A stretch of DNA of 64,000 nucleotides from Methanolobus psychrophilus R15 (GCA_000306725.1 CP003083.1:1922001-1986000), one strand, 5' to 3'. Shown: positions 28,130 through 37,837, numbered from the stretch's first letter. Notes: generated from the sequence alone by a model not told the origin. Numbers and translations are program-made.

Positions 28130-30277
28130 TTATTCCATCATCAGTTTTGTGAGGCTTTCTTTTGCCTCTTTTATTTCACCAAGCTCAGCAGATATGCTAA
28201 AACCGTTTCCTGATATCTTCAGTTCATTACCTCCTGCAGTACCAATGACCGTGTAAGGTATGTCTCCAAGCAATTTCTCAACAGCCTCAGGCTCTGAAGT
28301 TGATATGATAGCTCTTGCATGTGATTCTGAGAACAGGGCCTCGTCAGCCCTTATTCCCTGTCCTGCGAATGTCAGGTCCACATTAGCACCCATGTTCACG
28401 CACATCTCACACAGAGCTGCTGCAAGACCTCCAAGGGAAACATCGTGTGAAGCTGTTACCTTACCGCTTTCCACGGTCCTGATTATAGCGTCGATAGTTG
28501 CAGAGACACCTTCAGGCACCTGGGGCACTTTCCCGTTCTTCTTCTTTCCTGCAAGACTGTAGTACTCGGAGCCTCCCATCTCATCCTTTGTTGTCCCGAC
28601 CAGGATAATGGTATCCCCTTCGTTCACGAACACAGACGGAGGTGCAATAGTCACATCGCTGATGTAGCCTATGACGCCAATGGATGGTGTGGGTGGAATG
28701 GCAGTTCTGAACTCCTCGCTTTCGTTGTACAGGGAGACATTACCTCCAACAACCGGAATGGAAAGTTCCCTGCAGCCATCTCCTAATCCCAGGATAGCAT
28801 ATTTGAACTGCCAGTAGATGTCGGGTTTTTCGGGATTGCCGAAATTGAGGCAGTCTACAACGACTATCCCCCGGGAACCCTTAACAGCCAGGTTCATGGC
28901 ATTCTCGACCAGTGTGCCTTTTCCTCCCTGATAGGGGTCAAGCAGCGTGTGTCTCGGATTACAGCCGCAGGACATTGCAATACCCTCGTTGCCGTTGATT
29001 CTAAGAATTCCCGCATCATCTCCTGGTTTCATTACTGTCCTCAACTGCACTTCGTGGTCATACTGTCTGTATATCCATTTTTTTGAAGCCACGTTGTGGG
29101 ATGATAGGACTTTGAGTAATGTTTCTTTGAGGTCTCTTGGCATTTCCGGCTTGTCGCCTTCCTCGCGGGGCGCAGGGGGCCTGGAAGGGCGCTCAAAGGT
29201 AGGTGCACCTTCAGTGAGCAGCTTTATGGGAATATCAGCGACTATGTCTCCCTTGAACTCAACAGTATACTTGAGTTCTTTAGTGAGCTCTCCTATCATA
29301 CTTGCATTGAGGTCATATTTCTTTGCGATATCAAGGACCGCCTGGACATTCTGGGGTTCAACCTCAAACAGCATGCGCTCCTGTGATTCTGCTATCAGTA
29401 TCTCATAGGGGACCATGCCATCCTCGCGGAGTATCACATTATCAGCGATGATGTACATCCCCAGGTTGCCCTTTGAAGCCATTTCTGAACTGGCTCCGGC
29501 AAGCCCTGCAGCTCCAAGGTCCCTGCAGGCTTTGACATATCCTTTCCTGATTATCTCAAGGGTTGCTTCTATCACCAGTTTCTCTGTAAATGGATCACCT
29601 ATCTGTATGCTTGGCCTGTCCTCTGCCTCTGATTCTTCTGAAAGGTCCCTTGACGCAAAGGATGCACCGCCAAGTCCGTCCCTGCCTGTGGTCGAACCCA
29701 TGAGGATGAGTTTGTTGCCTGCCTTTTGTGCGCATGCTGTGACTATGTCCTCCTCGCGTGCAAGGCCTACGGCCACCACATTCACAAGAGGGTTACCGCT
29801 GTATGCCTCGTCAAAGAAAGCCTCTCCCCGAACAACAGGCACTCCGATACAGTTTCCATATCCTGCGATGCCCTTGATGATGTGTTCGAAGAGATACAGA
29901 TTCTTGGGACTGTTAAGCGGCCCGAAATAGAGAGGATCCATTAATGCTATGGGGCGTGCACCCATGGATATTATGTCACGTACAATTCCTCCAACGCCGG
30001 TAGCTGCCCCATTATACGGGTCCACATATGAAGGATGATTGTGACTTTCCATTCCTATGGCAAGCACCCATCCATTACCAAAACTGACCACGGCAGCATC
30101 GTCCCCTGGTCCGATGATCACACGTTCGCCTGTGGTTGTAAAGGTTCTGAGCAGTGGCGCACTTGAGCGGTATGAGCAATGTTCACTCCAGAGGTTCAGG
30201 AAGCATCCCTGTTCCACCAGGTTAGGTTCCCTTCCCATCTTTTCAGTAACGATCTTAAAATCATTTTCAGATAACAT
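28130..30277 (-). CDS. purL: Phosphoribosylformylglycinamidine synthase subunit PurL
   Basis: A 715-residue small-type PurL. It begins with the [25 protein letters not shown] block (catalytic His of HCSYR), then GPGDDAAVV and [27 protein letters not shown], and continues through two AIRS-like halves to [14 protein letters not shown]. With PurQ and PurS it converts FGAR to FGAM using glutamine-derived ammonia and ATP. Archaeal PurL is the short form, without the glutaminase domain. purC is at 38 kb on the same strand. Confidence 0.96.
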   Translation of the reverse strand: MLSENDFKIVTEKMGREPNLVEQGCFLNLWSEHCSYRSSAPLLRTFTTTGERVIIGPGDDAAVVSFGNGWVLAIGMESHNHPSYVDPYNGAATGVGGIVRDIISMGARPIALMDPLYFGPLNSPKNLYLFEHIIKGIAGYGNCIGVPVVRGEAFFDEAYSGNPLVNVVAVGLAREEDIVTACAQKAGNKLILMGSTTGRDGLGGASFASRDLSEESEAEDRPSIQIGDPFTEKLVIEATLEIIRKGYVKACRDLGAAGLAGASSEMASKGNLGMYIIADNVILREDGMVPYEILIAESQERMLFEVEPQNVQAVLDIAKKYDLNASMIGELTKELKYTVEFKGDIVADIPIKLLTEGAPTFERPSRPPAPREEGDKPEMPRDLKETLLKVLSSHNVASKKWIYRQYDHEVQLRTVMKPGDDAGILRINGNEGIAMSCGCNPRHTLLDPYQGGKGTLVENAMNLAVKGSRGIVVVDCLNFGNPEKPDIYWQFKYAILGLGDGCRELSIPVVGGNVSLYNESEEFRTAIPPTPSIGVIGYISDVTIAPPSVFVNEGDTIILVGTTKDEMGGSEYYSLAGKKKNGKVPQVPEGVSATIDAIIRTVESGKVTASHDVSLGGLAAALCEMCVNMGANVDLTFAGQGIRADEALFSESHARAIISTSEPEAVEKLLGDIPYTVIGTAGGNELKISGNGFSISAELGEIKEAKESLTKLMME

Positions 30278-30348
30278 TCATGTGCCTCGGTATTTAAACT
30301 CAAGATTAACTAGGCTTTTAAAGCACCCGGAAACTAATAAACGTTTCT

Positions 30349-30381
30349 TTAAGGAATCCGGGGACAGTCAGAGATCCTTAA
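30349..30381 (-). terminator. Hairpin between DUF192 gene and purL
   Basis: TTAAGGA (30349-30355) and TCCTTAA (30375-30381) are complementary with a 19-base loop. It lies downstream of the minus-strand DUF192 gene and upstream of purL and could end the former. Confidence 0.35.
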
Positions 30382-30429
30382 GAAAATGTCATCAGATATC
30401 TGAAAAATACGTAATGAAGTCATCCCTTT

Positions 30430-30786
30430 TTAGCACTCATTCCTGAAAGTAAGCATGTCGCCAACTTTAAGGCCTGCTTTTTTTGCTTTACCTGTGTTTG
30501 TCTCGATTATGTATTTTACCTTTGTTTCGGATGAACACAGGCCTGTCCATGGACGAAGTCCGCAGATTTTAACTATCCTCTTGTCCTCATCAAGAAATAG
30601 GACATCTATTGCAAAATTGACAAAAAGCATGTGCAACGACACCTTTTTGCTTTTACCCATAACAAAGATAAGGGCATATCCTTCCGGAATATTCTTTCTG
30701 AACATCAGGCCAAGGGCCTGCTTATATGTGCTGCATGCAAATTCGGTACTTGTAGCGACATATTCACCACTAGGTTTTAATATCAT
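30430..30786 (-). CDS. DUF192 family protein
   Basis: A 118-residue protein with the family markers ALGLMFRKNIPEGYALIFVM, HMLFVNFAIDVLFLDEDKRIVKI and VKYIIETNTGKAKKAGLKVGDML. DUF192 domains form a small beta-barrel of unknown function. Many homologues are exported; this one lacks an obvious signal peptide. It is likely monocistronic. The call is by family only. Confidence 0.85.
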   Translation of the reverse strand: MILKPSGEYVATSTEFACSTYKQALGLMFRKNIPEGYALIFVMGKSKKVSLHMLFVNFAIDVLFLDEDKRIVKICGLRPWTGLCSSETKVKYIIETNTGKAKKAGLKVGDMLTFRNEC

Positions 30787-30869
30787 TGTTGTTTACTTTA
30801 ATCATCTATTTTAATTTAAAACTATGTAGCGTTTAAAATAGGTAATAATCCCGGAGGATAAATCAAAAG

Positions 30870-31178
30870 ATGAGTTCTGAAATGTGTTCGGTATGTGGCC
30901 TGCCAAAGGAACTTTGCATATGCGAAGAAGTAGCGAAGGAGCAGCAAAGGATAACAGTAAAGGTAAATAGAAGGCGTTATGGGAAAGAAGTCACTGTTGT
31001 GGAAGGCTTTGATGCCCATGAGATAGATCTTCACGAACTCTCTACGTACCTGAAGTCCAAATTCGCATGTGGAGGGACTGTCAAAGGCACTGGTGTGGAA
31101 CTGCAAGGTAACCACATAGGACGCATGAAGGATGTTCTGGTTGAACGGGGTTTCTCTCCGGATCAGATAAAGGATTGA
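30870..31178 (+). CDS. Translation initiation factor aIF1 (SUI1)
   Basis: A 102-residue SUI1 protein. A short N-terminal zinc-finger-like C-x2-C-x5-C-x-C patch ([13 protein letters not shown]) is followed by the conserved core [37 protein letters not shown] and [13 protein letters not shown]. aIF1 helps start-codon selection on the small ribosomal subunit. GGAGGA lies ten bases before the ATG. It is single and followed by a strong hairpin before nifS. Confidence 0.95.
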   Translation: MSSEMCSVCGLPKELCICEEVAKEQQRITVKVNRRRYGKEVTVVEGFDAHEIDLHELSTYLKSKFACGGTVKGTGVELQGNHIGRMKDVLVERGFSPDQIKD

Positions 31179-31216
31179 GTATCCTATTCCTTGATATTTC
31201 TACATAACTTATTTTC

Positions 31217-31242
31217 AGGACGGGGATTGCGTTCCCTGTCCT
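31217..31242 (+). terminator. Ten-base-pair hairpin between aIF1 gene and nifS
   Basis: AGGACGGGGA and TCCCTGTCCT pair over ten positions (one G-U) around a six-base loop. It lies 38 bases past the aIF1 stop. No clear T-run follows directly, so it may be an RNA-stability or processing element instead of a classical terminator. Confidence 0.55.
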
Positions 31243-31264
31243 TACATTTAGTGTCTGTGTGCAG

Positions 31265-31276
31265 GGTATTTATTTG
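31265..31276 (+). promoter_or_regulatory. TATA box of the nifS operon
   Basis: GGTATTTATTTG, centred near 31270, predicts transcription starting at about 31296, which is exactly the first ATG of nifS. The message may therefore be leaderless or nearly so. Confidence 0.45.
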
Positions 31277-31295
31277 TTAAACACCTCTTCTATTC

Positions 31296-32468
31296 ATGAT
31301 GGATATTATGAAGCGCATATATATGGACCACAGTGCAACCACGCCGGTCGATCCCTTGGTTGTGGATGCTATGCTTCCTTATTTTACGGAAAAGTTCGGT
31401 AATTCATCAAGTCTTCACTCATTCGGACAGGAAGCCGCTGAGGCGCTTTCCATAGCACGCGGCCATGTTGCGGATTCCATTGGTGCCCAGGCAGAAGAGA
31501 TCATCTTCACTTCGGGGGGTACTGAGTCTGATAACATTGCTCTCCAGGGTGTCCTCTCGCGGGAGCCGGAAAAAAGGCACCATATCATCACATCAGTCAT
31601 AGAGCATCCTGCCGTTCTCAGCACATGTGATTTTCTCAAGAGCACAGGTCATGATGTCACATATGTGCCAGTAAGCAGTGAAGGTATTGTGGATGTGGGC
31701 GATATTGAGAGGGCCATCAGGGATGACACTGTAATCATAAGTATAATGCATGCAAACAATGAGATAGGCACCATACAGCCTATAGAAGAGATTGCGAAGA
31801 TAGCAAAGGATAATGGTGTGTATCTGCACACTGATGCTGTACAGTCGGTCGGCAAGATGCCTGTGGATGTGGACCAGCTCGGCGTGGATATGCTCTCGAT
31901 CTCCTCTCACAAATTGCACGGGCCAAAAGGCGTGGGCGCCCTGTATGTGCGTGAAGGTACCCGCCTGAACCCTGTTATTTTTGGTGGAGGGCACGAATCG
32001 GGCCTGCGCCCGGGAACAGAGAACATTCCTGGTATTGTGGGCTTTGCAAAAGCCTCCTCTATTGCAAAAGAGCGCCTTGGGACTGACCCGGCCCAGATGG
32101 GCAGACTTCGTGATTCCCTTATTAAGAAAGTATTTGATACTATTGATGATGTCCGCCTTAACGGTCATGCCACACAGAGGCTGCCGAATAATGCCAATCT
32201 AAGTTTCAGGCATGTAGAAGGGGAATCAATGCTTATGCTGCTTGACATCGCAGGCATTGCCGTGTCTACCGGTTCTGCATGTTCTTCAAGATCCCAGCAT
32301 GCATCCCATGTGTTAGACTCTATCGGGCTTGACCCGGATTACATCCATGGCTCTATCAGGATAAGTCTGGGAAGGGAAAACACCATGGCTGAGGTCGATT
32401 ATCTTGCAGGGGCATTGCAGGAGACAGTAGCAAAGCTTAGGCAGATATCCTCCCCTGTAAAATGCTGA
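31296..32468 (+). CDS. nifS: Cysteine desulfurase NifS/IscS
   Basis: A 390-residue fold-type I PLP enzyme. Start IYMDHSATTPVDP, FTSGGTESDN, MHANNEIGTIQP, PLP lysine Lys206 in SISSHKLHGPKG and catalytic-loop Cys329 in STGSACSSRSQ are all intact. It removes sulfur from cysteine for Fe-S assembly. The start may instead be the ATG at 31308 (MKRIYMDH). It leads an operon with an IscU-like scaffold (21 bases on), a Cys4 regulator and nreA. Confidence 0.95.
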   Translation: MMDIMKRIYMDHSATTPVDPLVVDAMLPYFTEKFGNSSSLHSFGQEAAEALSIARGHVADSIGAQAEEIIFTSGGTESDNIALQGVLSREPEKRHHIITSVIEHPAVLSTCDFLKSTGHDVTYVPVSSEGIVDVGDIERAIRDDTVIISIMHANNEIGTIQPIEEIAKIAKDNGVYLHTDAVQSVGKMPVDVDQLGVDMLSISSHKLHGPKGVGALYVREGTRLNPVIFGGGHESGLRPGTENIPGIVGFAKASSIAKERLGTDPAQMGRLRDSLIKKVFDTIDDVRLNGHATQRLPNNANLSFRHVEGESMLMLLDIAGIAVSTGSACSSRSQHASHVLDSIGLDPDYIHGSIRISLGRENTMAEVDYLAGALQETVAKLRQISSPVKC

Positions 32469-32489
32469 ATATACGCCCGGAGAAATTAC

Positions 32490-32855
32490 ATGTATTCAAA
32501 GAAGATAATTGAAGAATTCACAAATCCAAAGAACGTCGGGATAATTGAAGGTGCTGATGGCGTCGGTGAGATAGGCAGTACTATCGATGGCGATGTTATT
32601 ACTGTATATATCAAGGTGGAAGATGACGTGCTCACGGATGTCAAATTCAAAACATTCGGGTGCGTTGTGGCAATCTCGACCTCCACTATGGTCACCCAGC
32701 TTGCAAAGGGGAAGACCGTTGAAGAAGCTCTTGCAATTTCCAATGAGGATGTCCAGGATGCATTGGGAGGCCTCCCAAAGGGAAAGGACAGATGCTCTGG
32801 GTTTGCTCTGGATGCATTGCATAAGGCGATTGAAGATTACCGCAGTAAGACGTGA
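32490..32855 (+). CDS. iscU: IscU/NifU-like Fe-S scaffold with one cysteine replaced
   Basis: A 121-residue IscU-fold protein: SKKIIEEFTNPKNVG start, FKTFGCVVAISTSTM with Cys58, and KDRCSGFALDALHKAIEDY with Cys102. Canonical scaffolds carry a third cysteine in a G-N-P-x-C-G-D motif; here the aligned stretch reads G-S-T-I-D-G-D (29-35), so the cysteine is Asp33. Cluster holding must then use Asp or another ligand, or the protein acts as a carrier. It follows nifS directly and is probably translated with it. Confidence 0.9.
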   Translation: MYSKKIIEEFTNPKNVGIIEGADGVGEIGSTIDGDVITVYIKVEDDVLTDVKFKTFGCVVAISTSTMVTQLAKGKTVEEALAISNEDVQDALGGLPKGKDRCSGFALDALHKAIEDYRSKT

Positions 32856-32882
32856 ACAATTGAAAAAACAGGGGAAATTCCA

Positions 32883-33245
32883 GTGAAAACTACATGTGAG
32901 ATCATGGTGCAAAGGGTGCTGCCTGCCATACGTGCAGAGATAGCTCGCATTATCATATCTGAGCGTGGCCGTACCCAGCAGGAAGCTGCTGAGGTCCTGG
33001 GCCTCTCAAGGGCGGCCGTATCCCAGTATCTGAGTGAGAAAAGAGGAGCTGAAGTTGGCCTCTCGGAAGACACTCAGGAAGAAATACGCAAATTCACTTT
33101 CCAGCTCCTGCAAGGCTTAAGTCCTAAGGAACAGGTTGCAGGCATGTGCAATATATGTAAATATGTCCAGATGTCCGGCTGGTTGAACAAGAATGAGCCT
33201 GATGCAGGCTATTGTATCCTTTGCGGAGATTCGGAAAGTCTTTGA
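32883..33245 (+). CDS. HTH regulator with C-terminal Cys4 motif, candidate Fe-S or metal sensor
   Basis: A 120-residue protein starting with GTG. A central helix-turn-helix (RTQQEAAEVLGLSRAAVSQYLSEKRG, 30-55) is followed by two CxxC pairs, MCNICK (89, 92) and YCILCG (111, 114), spaced 19 residues apart, plus Cys5. The pairs can bind Zn or an iron-sulfur cluster. Position directly after nifS-iscU suggests feedback control of cluster assembly, comparable in role to bacterial IscR but unrelated in sequence. Its stop overlaps the nreA start (TTGA). Confidence 0.8.
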   Translation: MKTTCEIMVQRVLPAIRAEIARIIISERGRTQQEAAEVLGLSRAAVSQYLSEKRGAEVGLSEDTQEEIRKFTFQLLQGLSPKEQVAGMCNICKYVQMSGWLNKNEPDAGYCILCGDSESL

Positions 33246-34465
33246 ACAGCAGTCTCTGTGTTAAATGCAAGGGTAAAGGGCTTTGTGGCCGCCCGTTCTG
33301 CCCGATACTTGAGAAATTCAGGTCTGTAGAATCTTCTTTTTCCGGCATTACTGGCGAGACCTCTATTTTTGGTGCGTCTCCTCCTGCAGTGTTCGTAGGC
33401 AGGCACAATTACCCGGAGGTCAGGGCCGGACCCATGATCCCTCCTCAGCTTGGAGGAGATGAGGCCATCCTGCTTGAAGACCCCAAAGCTCTGTTGAAAA
33501 TGGGGATACAGGATATCATCTCGTCGCGTTCAAGGCTTGTCAGGGCAAGCACCGGTGTAAATGTCAGAAACGCCCGCAATACTGATAATCCTCTAATTGA
33601 AAAGTCACAGGAGCTGGCCCTGTCTAAAAAACCGGTGGACACTGAAGCGTGGTTCAGCAAGCCTATCCGGAATAAGCTTAAGTTTGATAACGTATTGACC
33701 CCCATGGGTCCGTCCGGTGAACTGAAGGATTTCGATATAACTGAGAACCCCAGGGTTCCCCGGAAAGTGGACTCTTTAGTTTATGATACCGATGCTCTTG
33801 CAAAGGACGCCATCTCCGAACTGTGGGGCAGCAACATACCTGCCGAACATATAACCCGCCTTCTTTCTATAGGCCTGCTGGGGCAGGAGAGGCGCTTGGT
33901 GCCGACCCGCTGGTCTATCACTGCTGTGGATGACATGGTCGGGAAGCAACTGCTCATGAAAATACGGGACTACCAGCAGGTAAGCGATGTGTGCGTTTTC
34001 AGCGGAGGGGCTTTTGGCAACCATTTTGAAATCATGATGATTCCAAGGAGCTTCACTTTTGAACTTATAGAGGTATGGATGCCGCAGGCAGTCTGGACCG
34101 GGGGCACTACATGGATCGAATCTGATAGTGAGGATTTCAGCGGAAAGAAGGGTTATTCAAATCTTGCCGGCGGTTACTATGCAGCAAGGCTGGCAGCTCT
34201 GGAACACATGAATTCTATACGCAGGCAGGCATCAGTCTTCATTGTGCGCGAGATAAGGCCTGAATACTGGGCTCCCCTGGGTGTCTGGGTTGTACGTGAG
34301 GCAGCCCGTGCGGCCCTGGAAGCACAGCCACAGGTATTCGGGTCTGTAGAAGAGGCGCTCAGGGATATGTCCTCGCGTCTGCGTACTCCTTCGGGTAAGT
34401 GGATGGAAAAAGCAAAGATGCTCTGCAATATAAGGGCGCAGCGTACTCTTGATTCCTTTTTTTGA
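33242..34465 (+). CDS. nreA: Archaeal DNA repair protein NreA
   Basis: From the TTG at 33242 (overlapping the previous stop) the product has 407 residues. It starts with a zinc-finger pattern C6-x2-C9-x5-C15-x4-C20, continues with the Nre domains (VFVGRHNYPEVRAGPM, YSNLAGGYYAARLAALEHM) and ends QRTLDSFF at 400-407, a canonical PCNA-interacting PIP box. NreA is needed for repair of certain DNA damage in Haloferax. Its coupling to a putative Fe-S regulator is unexplained. The upstream in-frame TTG at 33212 lies inside the regulator gene and is unlikely. Confidence 0.92.
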   Translation: MNSSLCVKCKGKGLCGRPFCPILEKFRSVESSFSGITGETSIFGASPPAVFVGRHNYPEVRAGPMIPPQLGGDEAILLEDPKALLKMGIQDIISSRSRLVRASTGVNVRNARNTDNPLIEKSQELALSKKPVDTEAWFSKPIRNKLKFDNVLTPMGPSGELKDFDITENPRVPRKVDSLVYDTDALAKDAISELWGSNIPAEHITRLLSIGLLGQERRLVPTRWSITAVDDMVGKQLLMKIRDYQQVSDVCVFSGGAFGNHFEIMMIPRSFTFELIEVWMPQAVWTGGTTWIESDSEDFSGKKGYSNLAGGYYAARLAALEHMNSIRRQASVFIVREIRPEYWAPLGVWVVREAARAALEAQPQVFGSVEEALRDMSSRLRTPSGKWMEKAKMLCNIRAQRTLDSFF

Positions 34466-34497
34466 TAACAGGTCATATCCTCTCGGTCTATGTATTC

Positions 34498-34515
34498 CTA
34501 TATATTCATATATAG
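34498..34515. promoter_or_regulatory. Palindrome CTATATAT-TC-ATATATAG upstream of phosphate permease
   Basis: Perfect eight-base arms with a two-base spacer lie 11 bases upstream of a TATA box (TTTAAATAA, 34526-34534), the usual place of an activator or repressor site in archaea. A similar CTATATATGG occurs at 34549-34558, so the composition alone could account for it. Control by a phosphate regulator is inferred. Confidence 0.4.
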
Positions 34516-34597
34516 TGATATGTAGTTTAAATAAGGCAACTTTATCTATATATGGTCCGTAGCCGTACTAAAAAATCATATTGAGGAATCTCACAAA

Positions 34598-35635
34598 ATG
34601 GAATTATTTGATCCACTTGTAATTATGCTTATCATCGCAGGCCTATATATGGCATGGAACATTGGCGCCAACGACCTGGCCAATGCCATGGGAACATCAG
34701 TAGGCAGCGGTGCGCTATCAATAAAGCAGGTCATTATCGTTGCAGCCGTCTTTGAGTTTGCAGGCGCCGTTTTCTTCGGAAAGCGGGTTACTTCCACTAT
34801 TGCCAAAGGCATAGTACCTATTGATTCGATAGCTATGATTGATACTAACCTTGTAGCTATCGGAATGCTTGCCGCCATCCTTGCGGCAGGTTTCTGGATC
34901 ACCCTTGCGACTTTTTACAATCTCCCGGTCTCAACGACTCACTCTATTGTTGGTGCTGTATTAGGTTTTGGCCTGATAGCAGCATATAATGGTATCATAG
35001 GATTTAATGAGATAAACTGGCCGGTCCTTTTCAAGATCGTTGTCAGTTGGCTGGTATCTCCTGTACTGGGCGCCCTGCTTGCCTACATCATCTTTTCCCT
35101 GATAAGATATTTCATATTGCAGAAAAGCGATGACCCCTACAGGATAGAGAACAAGTTTGTCTTCCTGCAGGTAGCCACTGCATGTTTTATTGCATTCGCA
35201 CACGGCTCAAACGACGTGGCAAATGCTGTGGGTCCTCTGTATGCGGCCCTTCATGCACTTGACATGGCAGGAGTAGCAGTTCCCCTCTGGGTGATGATAA
35301 TGGGAGGCCTTGGCATGGTCTTCGGCCTTGCGACATGGGGCTACCGTGTTATAGAAACCATTGGGACAAAGATTACAGAACTCACCCCTACAAGAGGCTT
35401 CTCTGCTGAGTTTGCAACTGCCTCTGTTGTGGTGATGCACAGCTATATCTCCTTACCTATCTCAACTACGCACACACTTGTAGGCTCTGTAATAGGCGTG
35501 GGCCTGGCGGGTGGACTTGCAGCGGTTGATTTAAGTGTGATAGGAAAGATAGTCCTCTCCTGGATCGTCACTGTACCAGTAGCAGCATTGACATCAGCTT
35601 TGATATTTATAGGGCTGATGGGAGTAGGAATATGA
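34598..35635 (+). CDS. pit: PiT-family inorganic phosphate permease
   Basis: A 345-residue transporter with the two duplicated PiT signatures, [19 protein letters not shown] (about 21-39) and [18 protein letters not shown] (about 202-219), and the [30 protein letters not shown] repeats. It has ten to eleven helices and moves phosphate with a cation. Its stop overlaps the next start by four bases. The PiT + DUF47 pair is a classic archaeal and bacterial module for phosphate uptake. Confidence 0.95.
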   Translation: MELFDPLVIMLIIAGLYMAWNIGANDLANAMGTSVGSGALSIKQVIIVAAVFEFAGAVFFGKRVTSTIAKGIVPIDSIAMIDTNLVAIGMLAAILAAGFWITLATFYNLPVSTTHSIVGAVLGFGLIAAYNGIIGFNEINWPVLFKIVVSWLVSPVLGALLAYIIFSLIRYFILQKSDDPYRIENKFVFLQVATACFIAFAHGSNDVANAVGPLYAALHALDMAGVAVPLWVMIMGGLGMVFGLATWGYRVIETIGTKITELTPTRGFSAEFATASVVVMHSYISLPISTTHTLVGSVIGVGLAGGLAAVDLSVIGKIVLSWIVTVPVAALTSALIFIGLMGVGI

Positions 35636-36321
35636 AGAAGGAATACATCCGCTCGGTTTTGAGCATATTTGCAAGTTCTCCGTTCAAGCCCCTGTGCATG
35701 CATGCAAACAAGGGGGGAGACTGCGTCAGAAAATTAAGTGAATCAGTAGGCGCTTTCTGTGAAGGCGACATGGAAAAGGTTGAGCAGCTCAATCATGAGA
35801 TCGATGTCATTGAGCACGAGGCGGATGTCATCAAGCAGACCATAAGGGGAGAACTCTCCTCTTCCATAATGCTTCCCGTACACGCTACAGACTTGCTCAA
35901 TTTCCTCAAACCACAGGATTCCATATCAGATGAGGCTCAGGAAGTCTCTTACTGGCTAACGCTTCGCAGGTTCGAGGCCCCTCCCGAGATACGCACAGGA
36001 TTCCTGGAACTGATGGACAAGACACTTGCAACCGTTGAAAAGTATGAGAAGCTGGTCGATACTCTCAGTGAGCTCCTTGAATCCTCCTTTAGCAAAAGGG
36101 ATGTTGAAGACACCCTTTCATTGGTTGTGGAAGTTGAAGAAATGGAGCATCAGGTCGATATTATAGAGAAGGATCTGATGAGGAAAATTTTCCGGAAAGA
36201 GGATGTGCTTGGAGGTGTGGGTGTTTTCCACCTCACGCGCCTGGTAATGGGCATTGGGAAAATAGCAGACAATGCGGAGCATGCTGCTGACAGGTTGAGG
36301 ACCATGGTCCTAAGGAGATAA
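35632..36321 (+). CDS. DUF47 / PhoU-like phosphate transport regulator
   Basis: The 229-residue protein is all-helical. The repeated [23 protein letters not shown] pattern near 58-80 and the corresponding [20 protein letters not shown] near 167-186 are PhoU-type ExxxD metal-binding helices. DUF47 proteins associate with PiT permeases and probably regulate them. It is translationally coupled with pit by ATGA overlap. Confidence 0.92.
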   Translation: MKKEYIRSVLSIFASSPFKPLCMHANKGGDCVRKLSESVGAFCEGDMEKVEQLNHEIDVIEHEADVIKQTIRGELSSSIMLPVHATDLLNFLKPQDSISDEAQEVSYWLTLRRFEAPPEIRTGFLELMDKTLATVEKYEKLVDTLSELLESSFSKRDVEDTLSLVVEVEEMEHQVDIIEKDLMRKIFRKEDVLGGVGVFHLTRLVMGIGKIADNAEHAADRLRTMVLRR

Positions 36322-36342
36322 TCCTCGCCTGCCCCTCATTAT

Positions 36343-37791
36343 TTATTTGTGAAGGTTACGGTCCTCATTCATTTTCTGAAGCAGTTCGATGACCGAGTAG
36401 GCTGCACGGGTGATGCCCATGCTGCGGTTATCGGTATCTGTACCTGCAACATAAAGGTTATTGATCGGTGTCCTCGCATCTGCGAAATACCCATTAATAG
36501 TCACTGCTGCCTTTTCTGGGATTGTGATCTGTTCATGCTTCATCTGGATATGGTCTTCAATGCGGGGAATGGCACGGTAAATAGTCTCATAGGCATTTTT
36601 GATCTCTGAGCTCTCGCTTCTTTCCTCCTTGAGGATAAAGGAAAAACCTACAAGTTGCTTGCCTTTGGGTGCAAGGGACGAGTCGTAGTTAGTGATGGGC
36701 ATTGCCCAGTAAGGCTGGTTCTTGAACCATATCTCTGATCCGATATAGTTGAATTCCTCCATCATGGAATCAAGTCCCAGCCATACGGTCAGGCTTCTGG
36801 TATGGTCCACGCCTTTAAGATCCTGTATGTACGAACTTGGCAGCGTCTCGACCATTCGGGGCAGGTCCGTAACAAAGCCGGTGTAAACGACAGTATTTGC
36901 ATAGTACGTTTCATCTGCCTCAACACCGACGACTTTTCCGTTGTTGGTTAGTATTTTCCTGACCTCACAATCGGTTTTGATCTCCGCACTCTTTGGGAGG
37001 GAGAATAGCAACGCATTGAGGAGCGATTTCAATCCTTTTCGCGGATATCCCTGGGAATAACTGACCTTGTTGGTGGCAAGCCTTCCAAGGGTTGTGAGGG
37101 GCTTGGAGGCCTTGTTCATCCTTGTTTGGAGGGATGTGTGCAGGTTGGATGTCAATATGGATTTGAGAACTGGCTCAGTCTGCGGTTTTTCATGAGCCTT
37201 CATGATGCTTTCCATCTGTTCCTGGGGGACGCTGTCCCTTACAAAACTGCTGCCTGAGAGAATCCTCTGTGCGGATGTTTCTTTCATATCCCTCCCAGAG
37301 AGGAAATATGAAATTGTATCCACGAAGTCATAAGTATCCTTTGACAGGTTATCGGGCATGAACTCGTACACAGACTGTTTTGAGAGGTCAATGCCAAATG
37401 TGGAGAGTGTCAGGGCTTTGGTGATAGCCTGTGAAACGACTAGCCTGTCTTTCCTTGGAAGCACATCGAATGTAACAAAGTCTCTTATATTTGAGGGAAC
37501 TTTGAGGAACTGATCTTCGGTCCTTACATAATAGTGCCCATAGTCCTCAAAAACAGGCATATAATCAAAATAGTTGTCCATCAGCCTTCTCAGCGGTCCC
37601 ACTTCAAGATGTGTGATGGCGTGTGCACCAGTATCCACCTGGAATCCGTCCACTACATAACTGTTGCAATTTCCACCGATGAAATTGCTCTTTTCAAGGA
37701 CCAGTACCTTGTTACCGTGTTTTGATAGTGTGAGTGCGGTAAGCAGGCCGCTTATACCTGCACCTACAACTATGACATCGTATTTTTCCAT
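36343..37791 (-). CDS. FAD-dependent phytoene-desaturase-like oxidoreductase
   Basis: The 482-residue protein begins with an FAD Rossmann loop VVGAGISGLLTALTLSKHG and VLEKSNFIGGNC, and ends with a flavin-binding NNLYVAGTDTDNRSMGITRAAYSVIELL. This is the amine-oxidase/CrtI-like architecture used by carotenoid desaturases, prenyl-chain oxidoreductases and others. No carotenoid genes are nearby. Lipid or isoprenoid redox is a reasonable guess. It precedes purC on the same strand with 46 bases between. Confidence 0.8.
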   Translation of the reverse strand: MEKYDVIVVGAGISGLLTALTLSKHGNKVLVLEKSNFIGGNCNSYVVDGFQVDTGAHAITHLEVGPLRRLMDNYFDYMPVFEDYGHYYVRTEDQFLKVPSNIRDFVTFDVLPRKDRLVVSQAITKALTLSTFGIDLSKQSVYEFMPDNLSKDTYDFVDTISYFLSGRDMKETSAQRILSGSSFVRDSVPQEQMESIMKAHEKPQTEPVLKSILTSNLHTSLQTRMNKASKPLTTLGRLATNKVSYSQGYPRKGLKSLLNALLFSLPKSAEIKTDCEVRKILTNNGKVVGVEADETYYANTVVYTGFVTDLPRMVETLPSSYIQDLKGVDHTRSLTVWLGLDSMMEEFNYIGSEIWFKNQPYWAMPITNYDSSLAPKGKQLVGFSFILKEERSESSEIKNAYETIYRAIPRIEDHIQMKHEQITIPEKAAVTINGYFADARTPINNLYVAGTDTDNRSMGITRAAYSVIELLQKMNEDRNLHK

Positions 37792-37837
37792 CCTTTCCCC
37801 TCAGACTGCATTTAAAATCAAAATAGTGAAAGAGATA

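Noticed and set aside
28947-29930. Plus-strand open frames of 153 and 171 codons opposite purL
   Set aside because: Antisense of a conserved enzyme with Ser-rich, shadow-type composition.
33212-33241. Earlier TTG start for nreA
   Set aside because: Would lie inside the regulator gene, lacks conserved residues, and the TTG at 33242 overlaps the stop as expected for coupling.
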